Shown: positions 40,934 to 50,441, counted from the stretch's first letter. The stretch is 64,000 nucleotides of DNA from a virus (IMGVR_UViG_3300031673_000012:1-64000); one strand, 5' to 3'. Made by a program: numbers and translations. The notes: generated from the letters alone by a model not told the origin.

Positions 40934-42804
40934 TTGTTTTCTGGTTTAAAATCCACGATTGATTTTGGGTCACTAGCCAATCTAATTAACCTATCAATAG
41001 CCTCATCGGGTTCATATTTATCAAATAAATCTCGAAGAGTAATAGTTTTATATTGTGATTGTAATATTGGGGATTTTAATTCCACTCCAGGTATAGCTAC
41101 AAAATCTCTTTCCTCCATCCAATAAGTAACACTAATATTGGATCCAAATATATACTGTTCTCTTTTATACTGTTCTTTAATAAGTTCTTTAACCTCTTCA
41201 GACATTGCTTCATACTCTTCTTTTGAAAAATTAGTTATAATAGTCATCATAGCTTCAGGAACAACCTTAATACAATCCAATTCTACTTTATATCCCTGAT
41301 TAGTGATTATATGTTCACATACTTTTACATAATAATGGCCCTCATGTTGTTTATGTACATTTGTTATCCTAAGAGTTAATTCACTTTTCATCCAAGGATC
41401 ACCCTCGAGAATAACATTCCCTTCTTCTTTATCCATAGCTAATTCCCTTTGACGATTATTAGTTACATTAACTGCTTCTTCATAAGTCATCATAGGTAAT
41501 GTATACCACAAAGCCCTTAATATTACATCATGTATATATGGATCAAATTGTGGACCTTCACTACTTCTTACAAAAGGATCTGGATTTACTACTCTTGTAT
41601 TATCTGGAACTGCTAACCCAGGATACCCATCTTTTAATTTAAAAGGTTTATCAAAATGTCCTGGCCAGAATCTTTGTTCTGGAGTACCAGGATTAAAATA
41701 AGCCCCTTCTATTTCTGTAACCCCAAACTTTCCATAAGGAACATTTCTTAAATTTAAATATTTTTCGATCTCGTATTTTTTCATTTCATCCGAAATCTTC
41801 CTATCTTTTAATACTTCTTTTGGTGTTCTTAATTCATATAAAGCTTTTCTATAATCATCTATAAAAAAGTTTTTACGATCTTGAGGATCCATACCAGCAT
41901 AAGATATAACTTCTTTATCAAAATTTTCAAATTTTGTTTTAGCTGTAAAGTCAATTAATCCTATTTCTTCTGATTTATATTTATATTGTTTATAAACCCC
42001 TTTCCCCAAATTTCTATTATGAATTAATAATGTATCACCTCGACCTGTTATAAACCAAGGACCTCTAGGACATTTTTTAAATATATCTTGCATTACTATA
42101 AAAGTAGATCTATTAGAAGTTGGTATACTTTGTTTCTCTTCTAAAAATACTCTTACAGGATGATCAACATCAACAAACCAAGTCCCAGCTTGAGTAGGTT
42201 TTTGGTTTATTAAAATACTTTTTGATCCCTCTGGTGCTTCATCAATAGGGTCAAAAAATATTCCTTCATATGGCGGTCCGTAATCTGGAACATTAACTGG
42301 AACTAATCTATCCTCACTTTGATATTCTTTTCTTCTAACTTGAGCATAAATCCTTTCCCCCCTATCCTTAATTACAATATTATATCTCCCATAAACTTGA
42401 GCCCTAATATAATCGATAAAAGCCCCCTCACCAATATCATCTGACCTAGTAACTTTAAGATATGCTAAATAATCTGTACATATCAATTCTGTATAAATTA
42501 CTTCCCTACCATATTTACTTGTTAAATCCCTAACTACTACTGTTGTAACAGGACTTATAGGATTACCAATATACCCCCAAACACATTGTAATTTTGTTCC
42601 ACGTTCCACCCTAAATTTATTTAAAGCTTTTGGATTTCTCATTTGTAACTTTATCGTACAAATATCTTCATCCTCATCATCATATTTATATCTAAAAGAC
42701 ACAACTGACACATCATCTTGATCTTCAGTTGTGGCTAATTGATTACCCAACATATCAAAAATAGATACAAAAATAGTTTTTATTGGTCTATCTAGCTCCG
42801 CCAT
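40930..42804 (-). CDS. Baseplate hub, gp27/gpD-like
   Basis: 624 aa. It starts RPIKTIFVSIFDMLGNQLAT and has RYKYDDEDEDICTIKLQMRN, a layout typical of gp27/late-control-D proteins (two barrel domains above the spike). It is longer than T4 gp27 (391 aa). The extra length includes a FDKPFKLKDGYPGLAVPDN segment and a C-terminal helical tail. It overlaps the spike gene by 4 nt and the LysM gene by 17 nt, the standard hub order. Confidence 0.75.
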   Translation of the reverse strand: MAELDRPIKTIFVSIFDMLGNQLATTEDQDDVSVVSFRYKYDDEDEDICTIKLQMRNPKALNKFRVERGTKLQCVWGYIGNPISPVTTVVVRDLTSKYGREVIYTELICTDYLAYLKVTRSDDIGEGAFIDYIRAQVYGRYNIVIKDRGERIYAQVRRKEYQSEDRLVPVNVPDYGPPYEGIFFDPIDEAPEGSKSILINQKPTQAGTWFVDVDHPVRVFLEEKQSIPTSNRSTFIVMQDIFKKCPRGPWFITGRGDTLLIHNRNLGKGVYKQYKYKSEEIGLIDFTAKTKFENFDKEVISYAGMDPQDRKNFFIDDYRKALYELRTPKEVLKDRKISDEMKKYEIEKYLNLRNVPYGKFGVTEIEGAYFNPGTPEQRFWPGHFDKPFKLKDGYPGLAVPDNTRVVNPDPFVRSSEGPQFDPYIHDVILRALWYTLPMMTYEEAVNVTNNRQRELAMDKEEGNVILEGDPWMKSELTLRITNVHKQHEGHYYVKVCEHIITNQGYKVELDCIKVVPEAMMTIITNFSKEEYEAMSEEVKELIKEQYKREQYIFGSNISVTYWMEERDFVAIPGVELKSPILQSQYKTITLRDLFDKYEPDEAIDRLIRLASDPKSIVDFKPENK

Positions 42805-43087
42805 ATAAAGACTGGATTAATGGAATACTTGGAATTAGAATAATTTCCCCTACAGGTAAATCAAATATATCTTCTATATTATCATTAACATCAGCTATCA
42901 TAAACCATAAAGAAGAATAACCATAATATTTTCTAGCAATAAAATGAAGTGTATCACTATATGAGATAGTATGATAAATATCTGATACTGATTGTTTATA
43001 AAAAATATTATTTCTAAATAAGGTCAATTCCCCAGAACCAAAATCCACCAAATATCCCCTATCATATAACCCTTCTGAAATTACCAT
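42788..43087 (-). CDS. LysM-like baseplate protein (gp53-like)
   Basis: 99 aa. YHTISYSDTLHFIARKYYGY, then SSLWFMIADVNDN and LPVGEIILIPSI, match a LysM fold, the form found in small baseplate proteins (gp53, XkdP-like) of contractile tails. It would bind peptidoglycan or stabilise the hub. The usual position beside the hub and tube-initiator genes supports the call. Confidence 0.8.
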   Translation of the reverse strand: MVISEGLYDRGYLVDFGSGELTLFRNNIFYKQSVSDIYHTISYSDTLHFIARKYYGYSSLWFMIADVNDNIEDIFDLPVGEIILIPSIPLIQSLYGGAR

Positions 43088-43096
43088 AGCTTTATA

Positions 43097-43942
43097 TTAT
43101 TTACTAGTAGGTGAAGCATTCCCAACATATTCTATTTCAACTTTAGTTAAATTATTTCTAGTAATTCTTCCTAATGTTATCGTTTGATATGCCTGTATTG
43201 GTAACATATATGTAGATTCTAATTGACCTTGTAAATTAATATTACCCTTATTAAAATTAGACAATCTATAAGGTGCAGATAATACTATAAATTCATGATC
43301 AGAGAATAATACATTTTCTTTTCCCCACATAAGTTTTACTCTATGTGGATCACCTGTATAACCGTCTGCCTTAGTAAGAGATTCTATTCTTCTACAATTT
43401 TCAATAACTTGTCTCCTCCCCCAATCAAAAGCATACCAATCTATTTCGAATTCCAGTTTATCTTGACTCCCAGTATAATGATATATAGGATTATTTCTAC
43501 CCATAGGTTGGATAGTAGCAAAAGCAGACTCACAATTATATTCTAATTCCTTAGGAATAAAAGGTAACCTAATAACTTCATATTGATTATCTTTTCCTTT
43601 AGCATCCAAATCAATAATAGATATATAATCCCTTAATTCTAAACCCTTATTAGGAACAAATTTACTATGACCAGAAACATCTGGTGAATTTTCACCTAAT
43701 ACTGGGATTTTTCTTTTTTCCTCGAGTTCTTTAGAATATGGGGTAATTATACTATGATCCCTAGTATCTGGAGAAAAAGTTCCAAATATTTTTATATCTG
43801 GATCTTCACCTACATTTTTAACCCTACGAAAAAATACTATAGCTCTACGAGCATCCATACTCCATTGTATTACCTGACTAACTGGTTTAGGAGGAATAAA
43901 AGTATGGTAATTTGTAAATAAAGGATTAGTAATTATAGCCAT
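43097..43942 (-). CDS. Tail hub/tube-initiator protein near LysM gene
   Basis: 281 aa. YTGSQDKLEFEIDWYAFDWG, then VIENCRRIESLTKADGYTGD and HRVKLMWGKENVLFSDHEFI, then SAPYRLSNF, follow a pattern typical of contractile-tail proteins between the tape measure and the LysM gene (XkdP-related or gp48/gp54 analogues). It is probably part of the baseplate-tube interface. The stop of this gene lies 9 nt before the LysM start. Confidence 0.65.
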   Translation of the reverse strand: MAIITNPLFTNYHTFIPPKPVSQVIQWSMDARRAIVFFRRVKNVGEDPDIKIFGTFSPDTRDHSIITPYSKELEEKRKIPVLGENSPDVSGHSKFVPNKGLELRDYISIIDLDAKGKDNQYEVIRLPFIPKELEYNCESAFATIQPMGRNNPIYHYTGSQDKLEFEIDWYAFDWGRRQVIENCRRIESLTKADGYTGDPHRVKLMWGKENVLFSDHEFIVLSAPYRLSNFNKGNINLQGQLESTYMLPIQAYQTITLGRITRNNLTKVEIEYVGNASPTSK

Positions 43943-46023
43943 TATTGTAATCTACTTAATGAATCCATCATATTACGTTCAATCATTTTCTGAACAGTAA
44001 GTTCATTATCAATATAAATATTTATTGGTTGAGTCTGTTTAATTGTTAACATTTTTTCCAATTGATTAGCTAACTGGGATAAAACTTCTGTACTAACCCC
44101 CCTATTAGTTTCACCAACCCTTGTTTGTCCCACCATAGTTACCGGAGGAGCATTCAAATCTTGGAATTGAATCATGTGACCAATCTGTGAATATTTTGTT
44201 TCTGACCTTATCTGGGCTCTATTAGCTTCTTCTAATTTTTTTGTGTTTTGGTTAGTGGCTTCTTTATTACTTCTAATGGCATTTGTTAAAGCCCCAATTA
44301 ATCCAGGTAATACAAATGCTAAAGTCATACCTAAAGGTCCACCCAAGACTCCTAAAAATTTTCCTAATACCCCCCCAACCATAGCTCGAGTTCCAGTTCC
44401 AGTAGCCATTTTAGATAACCCAAACATAGTAGCACTTGCTCCAGCTCCTCTAGCATATCCAGCCCCTCTAGCTGCTTGAGCTGCAGCACTTGCTCCTTTA
44501 TAAGCTTTATACCCACCACCAGGAGCCCTAACATAATATCCTCCAGTTCCCCTAAATAATCTTTGATTAAACCCAAACATACCCCCAGCTCCTGCTACTG
44601 AAGCCACCCCAGCTCCTCTAGCCGCAACTGTATATCTCATAGCTGCAGCCGTCATAGAATTATATGCAGTATTTGCAGCTGCAGCCATTGTAGTTGCAGA
44701 AGTCCCAGTTTGTAAGTGCATTACTCTTAACCCCAAAACTACTGCTCGATATGCAAATGTTGCCGTTTTTAAAACCAAAAATCCTGTTATCCCTGCAGCT
44801 AAAAATCCCCCTAAAAGTTTACTATCAAAAATCTTTTCTAATATCGCAAAAGTTTTTGTTAACATTTTTAATAATACCGTAAATACAGGAGTCATTTTTT
44901 CAGTAAATGAAACCCACATAGCTTGCCATGCAGACCCAGTTTTATATATCCATCCTTGAAGTGTACTCATCATATCTCCCATAATCCTAGCAGAATGGCC
45001 AGCAGACTTAGTAGTGATCTCCCCAGAAAATCTTTCAAATTCTTGTAAATTTCTTAAAAATAAAGAACCTGCCCTTTTTCCCCTAACTCCAAATACTGAT
45101 TGTAAAATTGCTTGTTTTTCAACATTCATCCCTTCTCCAAAATGTTCATCTATAGCTACACCCATTTTCTTCATGACTTCAGTCATGGTTAATAAATTCC
45201 CAGTTTGATCTGTAACATCTGTTACATTCATTCCTAATTCTGCAAGAGCTTTTCTACTAGGTCCAGAAGCAAATGAAGAAAATGCTCTAGCCAAATATCT
45301 CATAGAGTTTTCCATAGCAACCCCTGCCATAGAACCTTGCATCCCTGCATTACCTAATGCCATTACCATAGCAGTAGATTCAGCAAGTGTAATATTAAGG
45401 TCCATCGCAGTAGCACCCCCATATTTAAGAGCCTCCCCTAAGTCAAATAAATTAGTATTAGCTCGAGTTACTGCATAAGATAATAAGTCAGCAACATCAT
45501 TAGTATATTGAAACCCGATTCTAAACTGCTTCATAACATTAGTCATGATATCAGCAGCTCCACCTTTTCCTCCTAATAATGATTTAGTAGCACCAGCAAG
45601 ATTAACAGCACCTTCAATATTCTTTTCAGTTTCCGTAGCTGACATCCCAGCCATTGCCATAAATCTCATACCCTCAGCAATATCCTGAGGATAAAACATT
45701 GTCTCTCTACCTAACCTTTTAGATATATTTGTTAATCTTTTTTGTTCTTCTGAAGTAGCATCAGTGATTGATTTAACAAACTCCATTTCATAACTAAATT
45801 CGGCAGCTTTTTTAACCATCCTACCCATACCACGTAAAGCCATGGCTCCTGCAAAAGCTAACCCAGCATACATATTACGTTGTTGCTTAAGCTGAGCTTC
45901 TTGCATTCTTATAAACTCCTGTTCTGTTTGAACAGCAGAAGTCCTAATTCTAGCCGCAGGACCTGAAAATTGATCTCTAAGGAACATGGTTACACCAATT
46001 CCCAGAGTACTTCCACCCATCAT
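43942..46023 (-). CDS. Tail tape-measure protein (TP901 type)
   Basis: 693 aa. MEFVKSITDATSEEQK-type start (EFVKSITDATSEEQKRLTNI), then ISKRLGRETMFYPQDIAEGM and AMAGMSATETEKNIEGAVNL, is the TP901 core tape-measure signature. Hydrophobic segments occur near 395-440 and 560-590. A Gly/Ala-rich stretch follows, with a C-terminal coiled coil. It sets the tail length and is ejected first. 693 aa predicts a fairly short tail. The ATG lies 2 nt after the end of the frameshifted chaperone frame. Confidence 0.9.
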   Translation of the reverse strand: MMGGSTLGIGVTMFLRDQFSGPAARIRTSAVQTEQEFIRMQEAQLKQQRNMYAGLAFAGAMALRGMGRMVKKAAEFSYEMEFVKSITDATSEEQKRLTNISKRLGRETMFYPQDIAEGMRFMAMAGMSATETEKNIEGAVNLAGATKSLLGGKGGAADIMTNVMKQFRIGFQYTNDVADLLSYAVTRANTNLFDLGEALKYGGATAMDLNITLAESTAMVMALGNAGMQGSMAGVAMENSMRYLARAFSSFASGPSRKALAELGMNVTDVTDQTGNLLTMTEVMKKMGVAIDEHFGEGMNVEKQAILQSVFGVRGKRAGSLFLRNLQEFERFSGEITTKSAGHSARIMGDMMSTLQGWIYKTGSAWQAMWVSFTEKMTPVFTVLLKMLTKTFAILEKIFDSKLLGGFLAAGITGFLVLKTATFAYRAVVLGLRVMHLQTGTSATTMAAAANTAYNSMTAAAMRYTVAARGAGVASVAGAGGMFGFNQRLFRGTGGYYVRAPGGGYKAYKGASAAAQAARGAGYARGAGASATMFGLSKMATGTGTRAMVGGVLGKFLGVLGGPLGMTLAFVLPGLIGALTNAIRSNKEATNQNTKKLEEANRAQIRSETKYSQIGHMIQFQDLNAPPVTMVGQTRVGETNRGVSTEVLSQLANQLEKMLTIKQTQPINIYIDNELTVQKMIERNMMDSLSRLQ

Positions 46024-46025
46024 AG

Positions 46026-46957
46026 TTATTTAAGTTTATTTAGTTCTTCATCAAATTCTTTGGATAATTCAACAAATCTTTTTCTTCGCTTAACATTTAA
46101 TTTTATAAACTCAGAAAAAGGGATATGAATATGGTGTTGAGAAACATAGAAGTATTCCCCTTCTATATCCCCCGTGGATAAAAAAAATCCGCGGTACCAA
46201 TTATAGGATATTCAAATTTTTCTTTAGTTTCAGGATGTTCTAGTATAGTTATTAGATTAATTATTCGATCATTTTCAGTAACATCTTTTCTAATCTCCAT
46301 CATATCAATTGAAGAAAATGTTTTAAAATTCTGAATTTTAACCCAATTATTATTAACATTTAATTCGATTCCCCTAGCTTTAAGTTCAGCATTTATACTT
46401 TGTTGATCCATTGGTAAATTCATCAAATATCTTTCTCCATGACCATTCATAAAATAATAACGTATCAATTTACCAGAACTTAATTTTATTTCTTTAGATT
46501 TATCTTTTCCAAATTTATGGGGTTTAATACGAAATTCATAATAATCTGGACTACCTTTTTCCGGAAATGGTTTATCTGGATTACCATATTCCCAAATAAG
46601 TAATCCAAGATCCTCTTCATAATCAACTTCCAAATTATCAGGCCATTTATATGAAAATTTAATATATTGCCCTATAGAAAATATCCTACTGGCAACCATA
46701 ATAAAATATTTATCACATAACTTTAAATCTCTTGCATCATCCAGATTAAATTTTTTATTTTCTGTTATATTAGTAGATACTACAATCTCTTTAACAAATT
46801 TATTTGAAGATGTCCCATCAGCTACATTTCCCGCATTAGAAAGTATATCATCATCTTCCCCATTTTGTTGTCTAATAACAACTTCATAACCAGAAGGAGT
46901 AATAAGAGATAATAAGCTCCCATGAATTTCTTCAAGTTTACTTAAGTCTGATTTCAT
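46026..46957 (-). CDS. Predicted -1 frameshift product of the tail-assembly chaperone gene
   Basis: The zero frame reads to residue 259 (ADFF) through GAT TTT TTT TAT. A -1 slip on the T8 run (plus-strand A8 at 46180-46187) continues with 51 codons, beginning LSTGDIEGEYFYVSQHH and ending EEFDEELNKLK-like (KEFDEELNKLK), to TAA at 46028-46026. The extension has no ATG, GTG or TTG of its own and ends 2 nt before the tape-measure ATG. The fusion would be 310 aa. This matches programmed frameshifting in chaperone genes that precede tape measures in many tailed phages. Confidence 0.75.
46163..46957 (-). CDS. Tail-assembly chaperone / T4 baseplate-assembly-like protein
   Basis: 264 aa. LLSLITPSGYEVVIRQQNGE, then DDDILSNAG, fits the start of tail-assembly chaperones (the T4 gp26 region-like family) found before tape measures. 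The body is helical and charged, ending IIGTADFFYPRGI. The T8 run near its 3' end is the slip site for the longer product listed separately. By family it keeps the tape measure soluble and recruits tube subunits. Located between the tube gene and the tape measure. Confidence 0.75.
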   Translation of the reverse strand: MKSDLSKLEEIHGSLLSLITPSGYEVVIRQQNGEDDDILSNAGNVADGTSSNKFVKEIVVSTNITENKKFNLDDARDLKLCDKYFIMVASRIFSIGQYIKFSYKWPDNLEVDYEEDLGLLIWEYGNPDKPFPEKGSPDYYEFRIKPHKFGKDKSKEIKLSSGKLIRYYFMNGHGERYLMNLPMDQQSINAELKARGIELNVNNNWVKIQNFKTFSSIDMMEIRKDVTENDRIINLITILEHPETKEKFEYPIIGTADFFYPRGI

Positions 46958-46997
46958 AATTTTATTTTTAATAGTATTTCCCGAATCTAGTAAACTA

Positions 46998-47036
46998 TAA
47001 AAAAGGGTACAACCTATTAGTTTGTACCCCCTTTAT
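46998..47036 (-). terminator. Strong rho-independent terminator after the tail-tube gene
   Basis: Minus strand GGGGGTACAAA (47030-47021), loop, TTGTACCC (47012-47005), then TTTTTTATAG. It lies 28 nt after the tail-tube stop, so the very abundant tube/sheath message is probably separated from the chaperone and tape-measure genes. Confidence 0.8.
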
Positions 47037-47063
47037 TAACTATGGACCAAAAATCGAGAGAAG

Positions 47064-47525
47064 CTATATCTTTGTTAATTTATCAATCGAAAATTCAACA
47101 TGTTCAATTGTATTATCAGATGATTGACGATCCTGTTCTTGACCAGATACTGAAGCAGGCCATACCCCCAATGCAATCCATGTATTAAGAACAGTAACAC
47201 CATCCTCAGCAAATTCCACAACGGTTATAACCTTTTTATAAACATCTGGAGGAGCTCCTCCACCGAGCATTGAACTTTGACAAGTATCATGCCATGACCA
47301 TATATAAGCATCACCCTGGCTCGAAGATAAAAGTTTATCACAGGCAATCTCACCATAAGTAACCCTTCCCGCTGTTTTAATATCATGATTGGTATCCCCA
47401 TGAGCTACCTTCTCAATATCTGAATCTGGTAATGTTACCTTTTGAAATAAAAAAGGATTAATGGGGTCTGGGCTAATCTGAATAGACCAGTTAAATTTTT
47501 TTCTTGGATTAGCAAATTTTGCCAT
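47064..47525 (-). CDS. Tail tube protein (gp19-like)
   Basis: 153 aa, the usual size. FNWSIQISPDPINPFLFQKV, then LPDSDIEKVAHGDTNHDIKT and AGRVTYGEIACDKL, match tube proteins of contractile tails, with IEHVEFSIDKLTKI as the C-terminal strand. It forms the hexameric-ring tube inside the sheath. It follows the sheath gene by 21 nt and ends at a strong terminator. Confidence 0.92.
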   Translation of the reverse strand: MAKFANPRKKFNWSIQISPDPINPFLFQKVTLPDSDIEKVAHGDTNHDIKTAGRVTYGEIACDKLLSSSQGDAYIWSWHDTCQSSMLGGGAPPDVYKKVITVVEFAEDGVTVLNTWIALGVWPASVSGQEQDRQSSDNTIEHVEFSIDKLTKI

Positions 47526-47546
47526 GTTATTAAATTTAATATGTTA

Positions 47547-49073
47547 TTAATCGATATATACACCTTCACCCTGAACAAGCATCAGATTAAATATTAATTC
47601 CTGAAGAGATGGGATTGGCCATATTTTCAAGTTAATTTTATATTTCCCATTCTGAACATCAACAGGATCATTAACTTGAAGATCATCTATAGTATTTGCA
47701 AACTGGTCTCCATAATATTCGTATTTATAGATTGCCCTATAAGCCGGAGAAGATAATTTATCCAGATAAGGTTTTAGATGATAATAGATTTTATTAAAAG
47801 TAATGGGATCTGTCGGTTCTTCCAAATAGGATTCCAGAATTGGTTTTAAAGTTTTTTTCATCCAGAGAACCAACATAACTACACTTAAAAATTTCTCTTG
47901 ATTATTTGCAAACTGAGCTGAAAAATTACCAGAAAGTTGAACTATCCCATTTTTCTGAACCATCATATTAATTTGAGAATTTGCTAATAAATTAAGATCA
48001 GCAAAAGAAGCAGGAGTACCAAAATTATTCACAACCCCAATAGCATCCTGAACAGCCCCTTTAGTTTGACCGGCAAGAGAATACCATTCACCAAAATTAT
48101 TATGAACATAAGCAGCTATTCCAAGAATATCCCCCATTTCTGACATAGCTTTTTCCTGAAGAGTTTTTTCTTCTCTAATCCTAATTCCCCCACCATAGAT
48201 AGCTCCATATTTAGAATCACTAGCAATAACTACTCTTTCTGCTACTAAGGTAGTTGCAGTAACAAGAGAATTTGGTAAATGAGCAAAGAATACCAGATCT
48301 TTTCTAGCAGTAGCATAAGTAATTCCCGCAGCATTCACACCATCATCATCCTGTTCAGGAGCAGCTAAAATAAGACCATCATCAACCCCATCAAATGTAA
48401 CCATAGCATTTGTATAATCCCCAGCTACATGCCCAGTAGGATCAACTCCACCCGTAAATGCAGAAGCAGCAGCTACAGCTGGAATAAGTAATACAGCAGC
48501 AGAAGCATCAGCATAAGTAAAATCAAAATTTTGAGACATTGCCTTAACCTCATCCAAACAGGTCTGATTATTCGCAGTAGATGCAATAAAAGAACCAATA
48601 TTTACATATACCTCATTAAGTTCAGGTTCAACATCATGGATAATTTCCATATTCCAATAATCAGATGACCCATTAGAAGCAGCTTTAATTTCAATCTTAA
48701 AGCTATTATAATTAACTCCTTTGTATTTTGGTTGAACAGAGAAAAGAGTAACTGGAGTACCATCACCGTTTGCTATATTCTTTGAAGAAGCTTTAACAGC
48801 TGGAGTTGCAGCTGCATCTACTCTACATACTCTCAATCTAGCACCCCGTACTAATGACCTTTTACAAAGATATGGAAAATCAGAAGTTTCCATGAAACCA
48901 CCAAAAACTCTCTCAAATTGAGGCCAACTATTTATTAGTGAAACGTTCAAAACTGGTTGTTCTACAGGACCCCTCTTAGTTATCCCTAATACGTAAAAAA
49001 TACCCGGAGCAGGTGTAGATACACCAGGTGTAAAATTCTTCACGTTAAATTGAACTTTAGCTGCGTCTGGCAT
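47547..49073 (-). CDS. Tail sheath protein (gp18-like)
   Basis: 508 aa. The N-terminus TPGVSTPAPGIFYVLGITKR, then GPVEQPVLNVSLINSWPQFE, then VFGGFMETSDFPYLCKRS, then GARLRVCRV, is the sheath N-terminal pattern. The C-terminus shows KIYYHLKPYLDKLSSPAYRA and LKIWPIPSLQELIFNLML, as in contractile sheath subunits. It would form the contracting tail sheath. Upstream (49074-49134) is an AT-rich, promoter-like gap. Confidence 0.95.
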   Translation of the reverse strand: MPDAAKVQFNVKNFTPGVSTPAPGIFYVLGITKRGPVEQPVLNVSLINSWPQFERVFGGFMETSDFPYLCKRSLVRGARLRVCRVDAAATPAVKASSKNIANGDGTPVTLFSVQPKYKGVNYNSFKIEIKAASNGSSDYWNMEIIHDVEPELNEVYVNIGSFIASTANNQTCLDEVKAMSQNFDFTYADASAAVLLIPAVAAASAFTGGVDPTGHVAGDYTNAMVTFDGVDDGLILAAPEQDDDGVNAAGITYATARKDLVFFAHLPNSLVTATTLVAERVVIASDSKYGAIYGGGIRIREEKTLQEKAMSEMGDILGIAAYVHNNFGEWYSLAGQTKGAVQDAIGVVNNFGTPASFADLNLLANSQINMMVQKNGIVQLSGNFSAQFANNQEKFLSVVMLVLWMKKTLKPILESYLEEPTDPITFNKIYYHLKPYLDKLSSPAYRAIYKYEYYGDQFANTIDDLQVNDPVDVQNGKYKINLKIWPIPSLQELIFNLMLVQGEGVYID

Positions 49074-49134
49074 AATTATTAAATTTTATGATTTTAAATC
49101 TTTTTATTTAATATATAAAACTATGGTATTGTAC
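49074..49134 (-). promoter_or_regulatory. AT-rich promoter-like gap upstream of the sheath gene
   Basis: The coding strand reads ACCATAGTTTTATATATTAA ATAAAAAG before the sheath ATG. CATAGTTT followed by an AT run also occurs at the gaps before the 109-aa gene (35961-35968) and the 288-aa gene (52716-52748). These could be late promoters read with the sigma-like factor, but no consensus can be proven. Confidence 0.3.
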
Positions 49135-49851
49135 TCAAGTAATAACCATGGGGTCAGAATCATAACCCCAACTTCCATCCATATATTTCTGTAAATTAAT
49201 ATTTAATGTTATTTCACTTATCTTAGCAATAGTACCAGCCAATTCTATATCCTCTCTATCCCAAGCATCCGGTATTTCATAAGCATAAACATGTTCAATT
49301 ATACCTTGTTGTATATCGCTTTGATCAAAATAGTTTAAATATCTTATAAAAAATAAATTAGACAAACTATTATACCATGGTAAATAACCTCTTCTTGGAA
49401 TAGCCAAAGCTAATAAAGAATTTAATATTCTAGACTGAGCTATAGTATTTGATATAAGATGAAAATTAATATAAAAATCTACAGTTTGAGGGGGAGTGAC
49501 CAAGGCTTTATATGGTTCCCCAATACCTTGATCCAAGAAGTACTTACGAGGGTCTCCCCCTAAAGCCCCGGATAAAAAATTACCAGAATCCATAACAATT
49601 CTTGGTATCTTTTCTATACCCCTAGACTCACTGCTACCCCCGCTAAAAATTTCTATAGCAAACCCCTTAGCTCCATCTGCTATTGTTTTAATATCTGCCT
49701 TCCATTTATCCCAACCTATTTGTGTATTTGGATAAGTAACATTATCAGCAATATCTGGTAAATATAATTTATCAACCAATTCTACACGAATAGCCTCAAA
49801 TAAACTTCTTTCAATTATTTCTTGAACGGTTGCTAAAGCTGTATCAGACAT
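49135..49851 (-). CDS. Tail/neck hypothetical protein
   Basis: 238 aa (ALATVQEIIERSLFEAIRVE and onward), with PRRGYLPWYNSLSNLFFIRY and a C-terminal EITLNINLQKYMDGSWGYD strand-rich part. It sits just before (upstream of) the sheath, where tail-terminator or neck proteins are usual. No family recognised with certainty. It overlaps the next gene by one base. Confidence 0.6.
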   Translation of the reverse strand: MSDTALATVQEIIERSLFEAIRVELVDKLYLPDIADNVTYPNTQIGWDKWKADIKTIADGAKGFAIEIFSGGSSESRGIEKIPRIVMDSGNFLSGALGGDPRKYFLDQGIGEPYKALVTPPQTVDFYINFHLISNTIAQSRILNSLLALAIPRRGYLPWYNSLSNLFFIRYLNYFDQSDIQQGIIEHVYAYEIPDAWDREDIELAGTIAKISEITLNINLQKYMDGSWGYDSDPMVIT

Positions 49852-50429
49852 TATATAATAGGAGTTATATTAATCCCTTTTCTTTTTAAATTCCTAATTA
49901 AATGAAATTGCAAAAAACTTTTTAAACCAGCCATCCCTTTCATATCACGTTTAAAAGTATCAGCAAAAATTGGCCTAGCTGGTATCCCCATACTCCAAGC
50001 TCCATGTTCAAGTATATTTGCATATTCACTAATAGTTAAAAGTTCACCCTCATGGGAATGATAAGGTACTCTCATTAACCCTCTAGGTATTCCAATTCCA
50101 AGTCTCCCACCCGGTAAACCCATTATCCCAACTGCATTGTGCATAGCTCCACTCCAATAAAATAATCGAGCAGGACCACCGTACCTGGTTTTATATTGTT
50201 TATATTTAACTGAATGTCCAGGGTACCCAAATCTTTTACCACCAGTTCTTATATTTGTTTTTACACGATCTCGATATTCTTCAGCAAATTTTCTTTGAGC
50301 TGATTTAGCTGCCAACATTAAATTAAGATCAATAGAACCCACCATCTGATTAAATCTTAACCAGTCTCCCTCCAATCTAATCCCTACATCAAATGCCCCT
50401 CTGGTTCTTACACCATGTCGTACAGCCAT
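49851..50429 (-). CDS. Tail-completion / HK97 gp10-like or Mu gpG-like protein
   Basis: 192 aa. The basic N-terminal helix (AAKSAQRKFAEEYRDRVKTN) is followed by SEYANILEHGAWSMGIPARP, then FADTFKRDM. The YAxxLEHG...IPARPxF motif is typical of HK97 gp10 and virion-morphogenesis proteins that complete the neck or tail. Located between other head-tail joining genes. Copy number and exact role are not readable here. Confidence 0.65.
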   Translation of the reverse strand: MAVRHGVRTRGAFDVGIRLEGDWLRFNQMVGSIDLNLMLAAKSAQRKFAEEYRDRVKTNIRTGGKRFGYPGHSVKYKQYKTRYGGPARLFYWSGAMHNAVGIMGLPGGRLGIGIPRGLMRVPYHSHEGELLTISEYANILEHGAWSMGIPARPIFADTFKRDMKGMAGLKSFLQFHLIRNLKRKGINITPII

Positions 50430-50441
50430 AATAATTATAAA

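Noticed and set aside
44243-45208. Plus-strand frames within the tape-measure gene
   Set aside because: They mirror the Gly/Ala/Pro-rich tape-measure region and have no domains or promoter signals.
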